Shown here piece after piece: positions 21,937 through 33,139 of a DNA stretch of 64,000 nt. This stretch comes from Adiantum capillus-veneris (Eukaryota > Streptophyta > Polypodiopsida > Polypodiales > Pteridaceae). Below the pieces are notes generated by a model. It ran no database searches, was not told where the DNA came from, and saw only the letters and a program-made list of their open reading frames with translations. A program made the position numbers and the translations under genes. The stretch lies in the NCBI GenBank assembly GCA_014529385.2, contig CM043954.1:9688830-9752829 (forward strand), read 5' to 3'. Position 1 is the first letter of the stretch, and each line of letters begins with the position of its first letter.

Positions 21937-23559
21937 TGTCATGAAATCTAATATCTAACCAACCCAAATGATTTTCTCATATTAAATTGATCACTTAATG
22001 TGGGAGAATAAACGGGAACAAGTGTTAAGATATAGATATGTGCTTATAGATCTATCAACACAGGGCCAATAGTAAAGGGGCCCAAATGCGAGATGGTCTA
22101 TCAAGAGCAAGGCTAACCAATGGAGCATAAGACCTTAGGGTTAGCTTCATTGAAGACCTCCAATAGTGTGTGTAAAAGTCCTTTGACCTTAGGTAAACTA
22201 GGGATGAGCTTGAGGTGGGAACCCGGCCCAAGCTCGAGGTGTTTGTCCTACTTGAGGCGCTTGTCGTGCTTGAGGTGTTTGTCCTGCTTGAGGTGCTTGA
22301 TTAAGGTGCTTGAGGTGCTTGACTTACGCCATGCTTGAGGTGCTTGACTTGCCGCTTGATTAAGGTGCTTGAGGTGCCTTGACATGCTTGCCTGAGATGC
22401 TTGTGGGAATACCCCCTAGTCCAAGTGCTTTGTCATGCTTGATGACTAAGGTGCTTGAGCTCCTAAAGTCAAAAGAATCCCTACAAGAGGGGGGGCGAGC
22501 CCTTTTCCTAGGGATTAGAGAGAGAACACACACTCACACTCACAAGGGAAGCCCCAGCTTGAAGAGGCAGCAAGGACACATGTCAGTTCCCTACCCATGT
22601 TACCTTCATGTGTTGCTTGAAGCCTATTGGCTAGGCTTCAAAGGTGTCCAATGATAAATTACTTGAATTATCTAATTATTTTTGCATTTATCAAGTCCTC
22701 TCTCTCTCAAAGGGGAAAGGGGGACACTTGTCCCAAGGCTATCCCTGTTGCTTGTAATGGCTTCTTCTTGTGATTGGCTAGGCCTGGAGAGGTCCAATGA
22801 GCTTCAAGCATGAGCTACAAGGGGGGGTCGACCCAAGCAAGCTAGGGGGGTTCTTAGAGGGTATACTCACCCACATACACTCACAAGCACTCTCATTGTG
22901 TGCTATGCAAAGTGGAAGAGCTCCCTCTCCAAGCAAGTAAAGGTTGAGAGCCTACACCAACACTCTTGGCTATGGAGTGCAAATCCAACCAAGATCCATG
23001 CTTCAATGCTTAAGCTTGCCATCTCCTTCTTCTTCATTACTATGCTATTATGTATGCTAGCAACAAGAGTATGATAAGTGAGGAAGTAATTCTTTCTCCT
23101 ATGAAATGTTTCTTCTTCCTCTTCCCTACCCTCATTCCCTGCTAGCTCTCTCCACCTTCGAAGGTGTTTGAGGTCTTGGGACTGAGGCTTGGGATAGTTA
23201 AAGCTTTCTTCAAGTTTATGTTATGTTGGTGATGCATGAATCTTTCCATCTTCATTGCTTCACCTAGGTCACAAGGAACACAAAGAATGTATTGTAACAA
23301 GTATCTCTTTATGGGAGAAATCTTTATACAAATGCCTATTGGAGGGGGGACCGGCTCCACATAAATCCGGTCCTCAACTGTTGTCATGTTCTCTTAATTC
23401 TCTCTCTTGCAAAAGTATTGTCCATGCCAAGTTAACTAATTGCTATAATTATGTTGCTATCTTCAATTATGTCTACCCGCTATGCTCACAAAATCATTTC
23501 TTGACAGTACTCTCATTAAATTCCGCTACTCTCAAATTGAACAGGAAAATTCCATTACA
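21937..23559 (+). repeat. E3 5' LTR (1,623 bp)
   Basis: Ends are fixed by the target duplication and by the primer site one base after the terminal CA. It contains a GCTTGAGGTGCTTGA-type minisatellite at about 22218-22393. No classical TATA box stands out; AATTATCTAATTATT near 22660 is AT-rich. Confidence 0.95.
22218..22393. repeat. Minisatellite in LTR (GCTTGAGGT family)
   Basis: Irregular repeats built from CTTGAGGTG, CTTGATTAAGGTG and TTGTCCTG. Copies in the other three LTRs of the family (28712-28920, 48178-48330, 55360-55500) differ in number and order. Confidence 0.8.
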
Positions 23560-23560
23560 T

Positions 23561-23572
23561 TGGTATCAGAGC
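23561..23572 (+). promoter_or_regulatory. E3 primer-binding site (initiator tRNA-Met)
   Basis: TGGTATCAGAGC, the standard complement to the 3' end of plant initiator tRNA-Met, one base after the LTR. Confidence 0.95.
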
Positions 23573-23973
23573 ATTTGGTTTCTCTTGTCTTGCTTAAGAA
23601 GAGAGGTCCTTAAGTAGCCTATAAATGGTTGATGTTGTTAATTATAATAGAGTAAGTGGAACTGGGATCTAATATCGGTTTTGTTAAGCCCACTATGTGG
23701 GGGATGGTGCACACCTCGGGAGCTTTGGACTTAATAATGGAGTCTTTTTAGACTTGCCTACGGCTTTACCATTATTGAGCCATAAGAAGTCCAAAAGGAG
23801 GTAGCCCTTGGCAACTCTGCTATGTTAGACCTACTCCTCAACTCTCTATAATTAACCACTTTGAGCCGTGGGTGTAGATACTTAAGAGCCGATTTTCAAA
23901 GGCTAAGAGGAGTGGCAACTAAGGTTTTGTATTGCCAAAGCATACACTAAGTATAAACATAAATTTTGTTAAC

Positions 23974-25485
23974 ATGGCTGACAATAATCAAGAGAGTAGA
24001 ATGAACATTGATAGCTTTTATTTTGCACATGAAAGTGCTAATGATAATGCTCCCATGTTTGTGAATTATCTCCTCACTAGGTTGCAACAAGCTATGGGCA
24101 ACCCTGTTTTGCAAGCCGAAGTTACTCAACAACTTCGTGCTTATGGAATTTCCCTTTCTCTCCCAGAGGAGAGAGAGCTTAGGAGGCCTCTTGAAGAGAC
24201 CCCCAAAAGAAGACTCTCTCCCATTCGAGAGGAGGAATCCAAAGAGAAAGAAAGCAATGACAGTCTAAGTTCTTCTAAAGATGTGGCTCCACGAAGACGG
24301 CGGTCTAGACGATCGCCTACTCCTCCCAAGAGGAAAAGAGCAACCTATAGTCCTTCTCCTCGTCACTCTGAAAGTCAAGAGAGGAAACAAAGGAAGAAAA
24401 GGCCTAGGAAGAGGTCACCCTCTTCTCCTACTTCTTCACCTTCCTCCTCTTCCGATGAAAGTTATGGCTATTCTCCTAGAGAATACAAGAGGGGAGGACA
24501 TCGCAAATCATTTCCTGCATGGCGAAGGTCACAAAAGCTAAAGAAGTTCAAGGAGGGAGGAAAGAGTATCTCTTTTCTCACCTACGATGGCACCTTTGGT
24601 GCTACCGACAAAGTGTTGGCCTTCATCTAGCAATTTGATGCGGCCTTTGGGGACGAGGGCTTCACAGAGTCCTCCAAGCTACGCCATGTAGCTATGCACT
24701 TCCAAAAATCCACTCGTCAATGGTGGGCTAGCCTTCGTGGCAATGGAGAAGCCCCAAATACATGGAAAACTCTACGAGTTTCCATCATGAAGCAATTTCT
24801 TCCAAGTGATACTAAAGATAAAGTTCTTACCGAATGGCGCGGCTTGAAGCTTCTCTCTCATGAGTCTATCAACAAGTATGTATACAAGTTTTGGGATTTA
24901 CATCTCAAAGCTACTATCTTTCAAAAGATAGACTTTGCCGAACAAAGACAGCAATTCTGTGCGAGATTACCTGAAGAGATGCCCGAATACATCAACTCTC
25001 AACGGCCCGGTACTATTACCGAAGTAATCCACCACACCATGGTTGCTTCACGCATCAATTTCCATCAAGGGGCTAGACGTAATGTCAAGCCCATGGAAAA
25101 CAAAGATAAAAATGATGCAAAGGGGAAATCCAATGCTCAAAATAATTCCCAAGGCACTTCCAACAACAACAACAACAACAATCGGTCCAAGGAGAAGGGA
25201 GTTTACAAAGGTAAAAACAAACTCTCTCCTGAAGAGCTTGAAGCTTTTTGCAAGGACCATAAATGTTTCAAGTGTGGGGAGCAAGGACATGGCTATCGTT
25301 CTTGCCCCAAGAAGAATACTCGCAATGAGACTCCTAGGGCTTCCACCATCGAAGATCCAAAAGAGGATGCTCATTGCAAAGGATCATCACTCTCCTATGT
25401 TTGGGGAAAGGAAAGAGAGCGTGATGCCTTCATCTTGTTTGACCCTGGCTCTACTCTCAACTTCATATCAATAGAGTTGGCCACC
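23974..25485 (+). pseudogene. E3 gag and protease start
   Basis: ATG at 23974. The frame is open to TAG at 24628-24630 (Gln in the sister element E4), then in frame to about 25485. The N-terminal region is an Arg/Ser-rich block ([16 protein letters not shown] near 24290 and further SR/SP repeats to 24480) of the type seen in RS domains. Capsid-like helices follow (SARQWW-type near 24715; NKYVYKFWDLHL near 24870). A CCHC knuckle ([14 protein letters not shown]) is at about 25264-25305. The protease active site reads FDPGSTLNF (about 25437). The 0.67-kb deletion begins a few residues later at 25485/25486. Confidence 0.88.
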
Positions 25486-26572
25486 TTTAGTGCAAAAGAA
25501 AGATGGTACATACCGTATGTGTGTGGACTATCGAGCACTAAACCATATCACTATCAAAAACAGATTTCCCGTGCCTCGGGTAGAAGATCTGTTTGAGAAG
25601 CTACAAGGCTCTACCTACTTCAGTAGGATTGACCTTAAGGGTGGCTATCATCAAATAAGGATAGTGGATGAAGATATCCTAAAGACCGCGTCTTTATGAA
25701 TATCTAGTCATGCCTTTTGGCTTGACTAATGCACCAGCTACTTTCAATCGTCTCATGGAGAAAATTTTTAGACCATATCGTAAATTCACTGGAGTGCTCT
25801 TTGATGATATCATCATCTACTCCAAGTCTTTGGAGGAACATAATCAACATCTCCAAGTAATTTTTCAAGCCTTGAGGGAGAACAAACTTTTTCTCAACCA
25901 AAATAAAAGTGAATTCTTCCTTCAAGAGATTCAATATCTAGGTCATATTATCTCTCACGATGGTATTCGTATGGATCCATCAAAGTTAGAGGTAATAAAA
26001 TCATGGCCTAAACCAAGGAATCTGCATGAGCTAAGAAGCTTTATTGGTATGTGTGCATACTATAGACGCTTCATAGCAAAATTCTCTCAAGTTGCAGGAC
26101 CACTACACGACTTAACAAAGAAGAACGTTAAGTTTGTATGGATTGCTAAGGAGCAAAATGCTTTTGAAAAACTCAAAGAGAATCTTACTTCCCAACCAAT
26201 CCTCGTGCTTGCGGATCTCTCAAAGCCATTTGAGGTCCAATGTGATACGTGTGGTGATTGCCTTGGTGATTGCTTCAATAAGGGTATGCCATAGCATATG
26301 AGAGCCAAAGGCTCAATAGTGATGAATGAGTCTTGGGCATTTATGAGAAAGAGCTTTTAGTTGTTCTACATGCCCTAGACACATGGAAGCACTACCTATT
26401 TGGGACTCCATTTATCCTACGAACCGACCACCAAAGTCTCAAGTATTTCATGACGCAAACCAAGCTTTCCGACAAACAAATGAGGTGGGCAAATTTTCTT
26501 TCGCAATTTAATTTCCATATTGCTCACATAGCTGGTAAGCACAATCAAGTTGCCGATGCACTTTCACGATGA
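25486..26572 (+). pseudogene. E3 RT and RNase H
   Basis: After the deletion, RT resumes at [17 protein letters not shown] (25490) and carries [10 protein letters not shown], then a short deletion and frameshift at about 25690, MPFGLTNAPATF (25710), the catalytic FDD (LFDDIII, about 25800) and the thumb (FIGMCAYYRRFI). RNase H is cut by a frameshift near 26.28 kb (stop 26292-26294); it resumes with E in IYEKELLVV (26345), D in RTDHQSL and D in QVADALSR, then TGA at 26570-26572. Confidence 0.88.
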
Positions 26573-28071
26573 CCAAAAGTTAATGCGGTGTCTATAGCTA
26601 CTCACAATGATCTATCCTCTATGATAGATGAGTATCCTACTGACCTTGACTTTAGAGACATAATGTCAGCCCTTTCTTTGGGGAAGAAAGAGGAACCATT
26701 CACCTTGCAGGATGGTTATCTTCTCCACGGAAATAGGCTATGTGTTACCCATTCCCTTCGTGAGAAGGTTATGTATGAATCCCATGCTCCTCCATATGCA
26801 GGGCATAGAGGTATTCAACCTACTCTCCGAGGAGTAGAGACGTATTTCTATTGGCCTACCCTGAAAGTGGACATACAAGAGTATGTTTCAAAATGTGTAG
26901 TATGCCAAAAGACCAAGTATGATAGAGGGAAGCAACCTGGATTACTCTATCCATTGCCTATTCCAAATTCACCATGGGAGAGTATATCCATGGATTTCAT
27001 CTTTGGATTACCCAAGTCTATCCATGGGAATACAGGAATATAGACAATAGTCGACAGGTTTAGCAAGCAAGCACATTTTATTCCTGTCAAAAAGACTATT
27101 AAGGCACATCAAATGGCAACTCTCTTCATATCTCATATTTTCAAGCACCATGGATTACCCACATCCATCGTGTCAGATAGAGATCCTAGAATGACCAGTA
27201 ATTTTTGGAAAGGTCTCTTTGAAAATCTAGGAACAAGATTGAATTTCTCTTCGGCCTATCACCCACAAACGGATGGCCAAAGTGAGATAGCCAATCTTAC
27301 GATACTTGATCTACTCAAGACTTATGTTACCGAAGTAGATCAACGCTCACAATGGGAAAAGTATTTACCTCTAGTAAAGTATGCCTACAATAATACTTTC
27401 CATACTTCTACCGGGAAAGCACCTTTCGAGATCATAGAGGGAAGACCTAAAAGTCCCTTGCTACTCAAAGTACATTGGAAGATCTTCGCCGCCGATGAAT
27501 ATAGCCGTGACCTACAAGAATCTTTTCAAAATATTAGGGAGGCTATAGCCATCTCTCAACAAAGGCAAAAAGCTGCTGCTGATAAGCACAGAAGAGCCTT
27601 AATGTTCAATGAAAATGATTGGGTCTTACTCAAGTTTCCTAAGGCTCGATTAAGGCAAATGACGGGAAAAAATCCTACGGGCCATCAAAAGTATTATGCT
27701 AAACTAGCAAAAAGATACTATGGTCCTTTCCAAATCTTGAAGCCTATCAATGAGACGGCTTATCAACTCAAGTTGCCCAACCATTGGCTTATACACAATG
27801 CCTTTCATGTAAGCCTACTTAAGCCCTACAAAGGGAGCCACCAATTGAACCAATTATTAAAGACCCTCCCGAAATTCAAGACCAAGAAGAGGTGCTACAA
27901 CCCGAAGTTGTCCTTCGACATGAAGACAAGGTACTACGACATGGTAAGATAATCCGACGATATCTTATTAAGTTCAAAATTTATCCTTTTGAAGATGCTA
28001 AATGGATGCAAGGAGTACAACTTAAGGATAGTATGAACCTTGTCAATGCTTACAATGCTACATTAGAGTAA
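26573..28071 (+). pseudogene. E3 integrase and chromodomain
   Basis: H2C2 zinc domain (HAPPYAGHRG, then CVVCQ) at about 26785-26925. Core: D in SMDFIFG (about 26990), TAG at 27041-27043 (Trp in E4), D in VSDRDPRM (about 27170), E in GQSEIAN (about 27285). A two-base loss near 27833 shifts the frame, so the chromodomain (KIIRRYLIKFK, WMQG) is in another frame and ends at TAA 28069-28071. The chromodomain is known to guide integration of chromoviruses toward modified histones. Confidence 0.88.
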
Positions 28072-28418
28072 GCAAATGTACAACTCTCTTTTAAATGACT
28101 CATGTTTTTGTCTTATAAGACTAATCCTCTTTTTAATTGTGCACAAATTTAACTAGTATGCATGCTTAGAATCATGTTTGTGATGACGACGTCTCTCAAA
28201 CACCAAGTAGAATTTGTCACTCTACTTTGGGAGAATGAAATGGACTAAAGAGAAGACATGCTTGCGGCAGCTATGTCTCCCAAGCACCAAATGTATTAGT
28301 CATCCATCTTGGAAAGATGTCGTAGGGTAAAAAAGGGATCCTCTACCCGCTAAGTACGATTGACTAATAACTAAGCCTTTATCTCTTCTACCTCATAGTC
28401 GAGGACGACTATGATTTC
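28072..28418 (+). other. E3 3' untranslated region
   Basis: Noncoding stretch between pol and the polypurine tract; conserved with E4 (48625-48970 on the minus strand). No ORF. Confidence 0.7.
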
Positions 28419-28431
28419 AAGAGAGAGGTAA
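28419..28431 (+). promoter_or_regulatory. E3 polypurine tract
   Basis: AAGAGAGAGGTAA directly before the TG of the 3' LTR. Confidence 0.85.
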
Positions 28432-30089
28432 TGTCATAAAATCTAATATCTAACCAACCCAAATGATTTTCTCATATTAAATTGATCACTTAATGTGGGA
28501 GAATAAACGGGAACAAGTGTTAAGATATAGATATGTGCTTATAGATCTATCTCAACACGGGGCCAATAGTAAAGGGGCCCAAATGGGAGATGGTCTATCA
28601 AGAGCAAGGCTAACCAATGGAGCATAAGACCTTAGGGTTAGCTTCATTGAAGAACTCCAATAATGTGTGTAAAAGTCCTTTGACCTTAGCTAAGCTAGGG
28701 CTGAGCTTGAGGTGGGAACCCGGCCCAAGCTCGAGGTGTTTGTCCTGCTTGAGGTGCTTGTCGTGCTTGAGGTGTTTGTCCTTCTTGAGGTGTTTGTCCT
28801 GCTTGAGGTGCTTGATTAAGGTGCTTGATTAAGGTGCTTGAGGTTCTTGACTTACTCCATGCTTGAGGTGCTTGACTTGCCGCTTGATTAAGGTGCTTGA
28901 GGTGCCTTGACATGCTTGCCTGAGATGCTTGTGGGAATACCCCCTAGTCCAAGTGCTTTGTCATGCTTGATGACTAAGGTGCTTGAGCTCCTAAAGTCAA
29001 AATCATCCCTACAAGAGAGGGGGAAAGCCCTTTTCCTAGGGATTAGAGAGAGAACACACACTCACACTCACAAGGGAAGCCCCAGCTTGAAGAGGCAGCA
29101 AGGACACATGTCAGGTCCCTACCCATGTTACCTTCATGTGTTGCTTGAAGCCTATTGGCTAGGCTTCAAAGGGGTCCAATGATAAATTACTTGAATTATC
29201 TAATTGTTTTTGCATTTATCAAGTCCTCTCTCTCTCTCAAAGGGGAAAGGGGGACACTTGTCCCAAGGCTATCCCTGTTGCTTGTAATGGCTTCTGCTTG
29301 TGATTGGCTAGGCTTGAAGGGTTCCAATGAGCTTCAAGCATGAGCTACAAGGGGGGGTCGACCTAAGCAAGCTAGGGGGGTGCTTAGGGGGTATACTCAC
29401 CCACACACACTCACAAGAACTCTAATTGTGTGCTATGCAAAGTGGAAGAGCTCCCTCTCCAAGCAAGTAAAGGTTGAGAGCCTACACCAACACTCTTGGC
29501 TATGGAGTGCAAATCCAACCAAGAGCTATGCTTTAATGCTTAAGCTTGCCATCTCCTTCTTCTTCATTACTATGCTATTATGTATGCTAGCAACAAGAGT
29601 ATGATAAGTGAGGAAGTAATTCTTTCTCCTACAAAATGTTTGTTGTTCCTCTTCCCTACCCTCATTCCCTGCTAGCTCTCTCCACCTTCGAAGGTGTTTG
29701 AGGTCTTGGGACTGAGGCTTGGGATAGTTAAAGCTTTCTTCAAGTTTATGTTATGTTGGTGATGCATGAAGCTTTCCATCTTCATTGCTTCACCTAGGTC
29801 ACAAGGAACACAAAGAATGTATTGTAACAAGTCTCTCTTTATGGGAGAAATCATAATACAAATGCCTATTGGAGGGGGGACCGGCTCCACATAAATCCGG
29901 TCCTCAACTATTGTCATGTTCTCTAAATTCTCTCTCTTGCAAAAGTATTGTCCATGCCAAGTTAACTAATTGCTATAATTATGTTGCTATCTTCAATTAT
30001 GTCTACCCGCTATGCTCACAAAATCAGTTCTTGAAAGTACTCTCATTAAATTTCGCTACTCTCAAATTGAATAGGAAAATTCCATTACA
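28432..30089 (+). repeat. E3 3' LTR (1,658 bp)
   Basis: Same ends as the 5' LTR; about 35 bp longer, partly from a longer minisatellite (28712-28920). Point differences and small indels from the 5' LTR show the insertion is not recent. Confidence 0.95.
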
Positions 30090-30094
30090 GTGCA
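30090..30094. repeat. Right target-site duplication of E3 (GTGCA)
   Basis: Identical to 21932-21936. Confidence 0.9.
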
Positions 30095-31453
30095 GCTGAT
30101 CGCATACAACAGATTAGTGAAAGTGATGTCTACATCAAAGACATCACTAGCGCTATATGGAAGAACACAGAGCACAGGTTGCGACTTGAAGGCCAATACA
30201 AGTTGTTGCTTCCAATAGGGATACGAGAATTTGACCCCCACCACAAGGTCAGGACAGTGTTCGGCAATATGAAAGTATGTTGCAGAGACTTAAAGGAAGA
30301 TATCCCACCTGCCTGCGACATGTCAAAATTAGAGCTCTAGGATAAATTGTGAGAAGAACAGAAGGTAAAGATGAAGCGTGTGAAAGTGCAAGACCAAGCA
30401 TCCTTACCCAAGAGATTGAAGATGGCCCAAGATGTGCAAGCAGCTTTGGGAGGTCCATCCGATGCCAGCGGCACCGGCCCAATCATGCGCACTACTTTTA
30501 ATGCAGAGTGCGCTCATCTTGTCGGCATCCCTTACGAAGCCTTTGTAGAAGGTATGAGGATTGGAGCAGGCTCCTTCGGTGTGTGCACATTGTACACCAT
30601 CAAAGACATCTCATTTTTTCCAGACCACATTACATATGTGGAAAAATGCTACAAGAGAGGGAGTGAGGCGAAATTTGAGAGCTTTCAGACAGAGCAAGGA
30701 ATGCAAATGCTTCACCCCTCCATTGTAAGTTGCATTGGATTTACTATAGAAGCTCCTTCGGTCACGATATTCCCATACTACAATGGGCGTACCGTGGGCG
30801 ACATGATGTGTTGCTTACAGGTCGCTCACGGATTGTTCAGACGACACATGCACAGGCTACAACACATTTGAGCTCATTGCCTGTAGCAAATCTTCCCGTA
30901 AGAGAGATAGACACGGTGCGGATCAAAGCAGTGATCAAGCAGATGCCAACAATTTGTCATGCCTTAATTGACGGCATTGCGGCTGCCCACTTGGCCCGTA
31001 TAGTGCACAGTGACCTGCACCCATTCAACGTAATGTTGGACTTTAATCGCACCAATAAACTCCACGTCGGCATCATTGATTGGGGTATGATGCTGAGAAC
31101 ACCAGCTAAGCACGCAGCAAATCATTATCTGTATCCAAGCGCATAGTCGGATGAAGCAGTTTTGTATGCACATAGAGCAGGGGATGTCGAGATGGCTAAG
31201 GGACCATGGATTGCTCCCAAACTATACAATCCACGGTGCAGCTAGAAAAGTTTATTTTCCAAAAGAAGTTTTTCACCACCCAGACGAAGATGTTATGAGG
31301 GCTATTCAGATTAAAGTAGATTGTTGGATGAAGTTAAAAGAGTGGGACCAAAGAAGGAATGCTTCTGACGTGTTGATATTTTTCAAAGAACATTTAAAGA
31401 CAGACCCTAACCATGTCCAACGTCCACTTGTTAGACTTGTACCATCATTTTAA
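30095..31453 (+). pseudogene. Protein-kinase-like gene, broken
   Basis: A reading frame enters directly from the E3 insertion site and is open except for TAG and TGA at about 30340-30352. It carries a Gly-rich loop (IGAGSFGVC, about 30559), a helix-C-like Glu (FQTEQG) and a hinge-like segment. After a frameshift near 30.8 kb come a catalytic-loop motif HSDLHPFNVML (about 31003) and IIDWG in the place of DFG (about 31078), then TAG at 31144-31146, another shift and a C-lobe-like end (KEWDQRRNASDVLIFFKEHL) to 31453. The loop (HSD for HRD, DWG for DFG) is atypical but keeps the key Asp, Asn and Asp. Origin unknown: a captured or decayed host gene. Confidence 0.65.
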
Positions 31454-31742
31454 CCAATTTAAACATGTCTATGATATACATATGTCTTGTCCAGGGTATT
31501 CTTTTTTTTATTGAAGTGTATTATGTGGTTTGAAGTGGTTCACCTAATTGAGTCAATTATCTTTAGTCATTTCAAAATTTTCATTTAACTGTCAGTATTT
31601 CAAATTTTCCTAGTGGTTCAATTAGTCGCATTTTTTGTGGTTTGATTTAGTGGATTCCGCACAGTGTCCCAATGAGTGACAACATATATTTGCCAATGAT
31701 ATTGAATATTTGTCTATCTGGTGACTGCAGCTCTAAGAGAAA
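31454..31742. other. Spacer between kinase-like and RING-like genes
   Basis: AT-rich, no ORF or motif; ends in a pyrimidine-poor run and CTGCAG before the next ATG (31743). Confidence 0.4.
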
Positions 31743-33027
31743 ATGGCCGATAAAGAACAAGATATTGGCACCTCATCACTGTCTGATGATAAAAAACAAG
31801 CGGCTGTTAATGCATTTCAGCGCATGAAGTCTCTGGCGCACGGCATGTCGGCACAACAAGCAACGCGTACTGCTCACTGACTCTCAAAGTGGGCAAACCA
31901 AACCATATGCAATGGATAGAGATCAATAAAGAGGTGACAAAGGACATGATCAAGACAATACGGCCATGTGAGGATGCAGAGATCAAGAAAGGAACGTGGA
32001 AGGTTTTGAAGTGCAACCATGATACAATCAAAGATAAGGCTGAGAGGATTTATATGGAGGTTTATGGCCATCCCTTGCACAATTCAGATTGTGTGCTATA
32101 TTTTGCAAAAATGTTATATGTTTACTTTGTGCAACAACGACTAGTAGACTTCTCGTCAAAGGAGACAACTGTTGCCACTCATTTTAAGGGAGAGTTGTGT
32201 CCCCGGGGAGGTCACCTAAGAAAAATGTAACCTATCACGTGAGTTCAACAGAAGGTTATTTAAAGTTCTTGAAACTTACAGAAATATATATACGGAAGGA
32301 CACTATTTTCCAAATTTTCTAAAATCTACAAATTTTAAAAGAAAAGTGTACATTATATTCCTAACAAAATTTACAGATAAGGGGTTTTAAAAACATGTCT
32401 TGAACGCACGTGATATGGTCGTTTTACACGTAGTGAACCCCCCGAGGTTGTGTCACTTTCACCCGAGATGAGCTGGCATTGATAGTGGAAGGCGCCGACC
32501 TACAGTTAAAAAGAGAGAAGGATATCTACACGACACAGTTGACAGAGAAAGATGCAGAAATAACATGGCTTTCTATAGCCACCTAGACACCCCAACCCTC
32601 ACAAGTTCGGATGGAGAAAAGCATTCATTGCTTAAGTCAGGACGTTCAAAATCTGACATAGCGAGTGAATCCAGCACCTGTACAAGGGACACACATCAGC
32701 CATCTTGTCATGCATCCGGAGTTGGTCCCCTCGTCTACTTTAGATGCATCCTCATCTTCCCAATGTCCACTTTGCTACAAGAATTTTGATGGATGGAGTG
32801 GATATTATACATTGACATGTGGTCATTATTATCATTTATTTTGTCTTATTCATTTGATGCCAAATAGTAGTCGATGTGCAATCTATCCACAAGATATTCC
32901 ACAAGGAATATATATTATGTTTGGCATGGCAAACAAATATAAGTTCAAGCAAGCACGCCCAGATACCCCTAGCACAATTAGAAATCTCTTTGATAACCAA
33001 GATGCTGCTTTAGGGCAACACAATTGA
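31743..33027 (+). pseudogene. Decayed gene with coiled coil and RING-like zinc domain
   Basis: ATG 31743 opens an acidic N-terminus (MADKEQDIGTSSLSDD), stops at about 31877, resumes in another frame (MGKPNHMQWIEINKEV, 31889) to 32230. After about 230 AT-rich bases, possibly an intron, a Glu/Lys-rich helix (EKDIYTTQLTEKDAEITWL, about 32510-32570) is followed by two stops and then a RING-like end: CPLC (32764), then CGHYYHLFCL (about 32818) and a single later Cys (SSRCAIYPQD) where a CxxC pair is usual. The frame closes at 33027. Same strand and close to the kinase-like gene; a common origin is possible. Family not known. Confidence 0.5.
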
Positions 33028-33139
33028 GATCGAAAAACTGTGTACTATCACGAATATGAAGCATTGTAATTACTCAACACACATTTGAATACAAGGTCTT
33101 TTACAATGGTTTTTGACATTTACTCGTTTTACTCTCAAG
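33028..33139. other. Gap between convergent pseudogenes
   Basis: About 110 bases between the end of the RING-like gene (plus) and the end of the hAT transposase (minus); nothing recognised. Confidence 0.4.

Larger units (their letters stand above)
21937..30089 (+). mobile_element. E3: complete but mutated Ty3/gypsy chromovirus
   Basis: An 8,153-bp element with two LTRs starting TGTCAT and ending TTACA, an initiator tRNA-Met primer site, gag, protease, RT, RNase H, integrase, a chromodomain and a polypurine tract, flanked by the 5-bp duplication GTGCA. A deletion of about 0.67 kb removes the end of protease and the start of RT, and several stops and frameshifts break the rest. E4 at 46.9-55.8 kb is a close relative that keeps the deleted part. 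Confidence 0.95.

Noticed and set aside
25048-25374. Antisense ORF over gag of E3 (and its equivalent in E4 at 52360-52683)
   Set aside because: A mirror of the gag frame: its conservation follows from the sense strand, and its hydrophobic runs come from antisense of Asn/Lys-rich codons.
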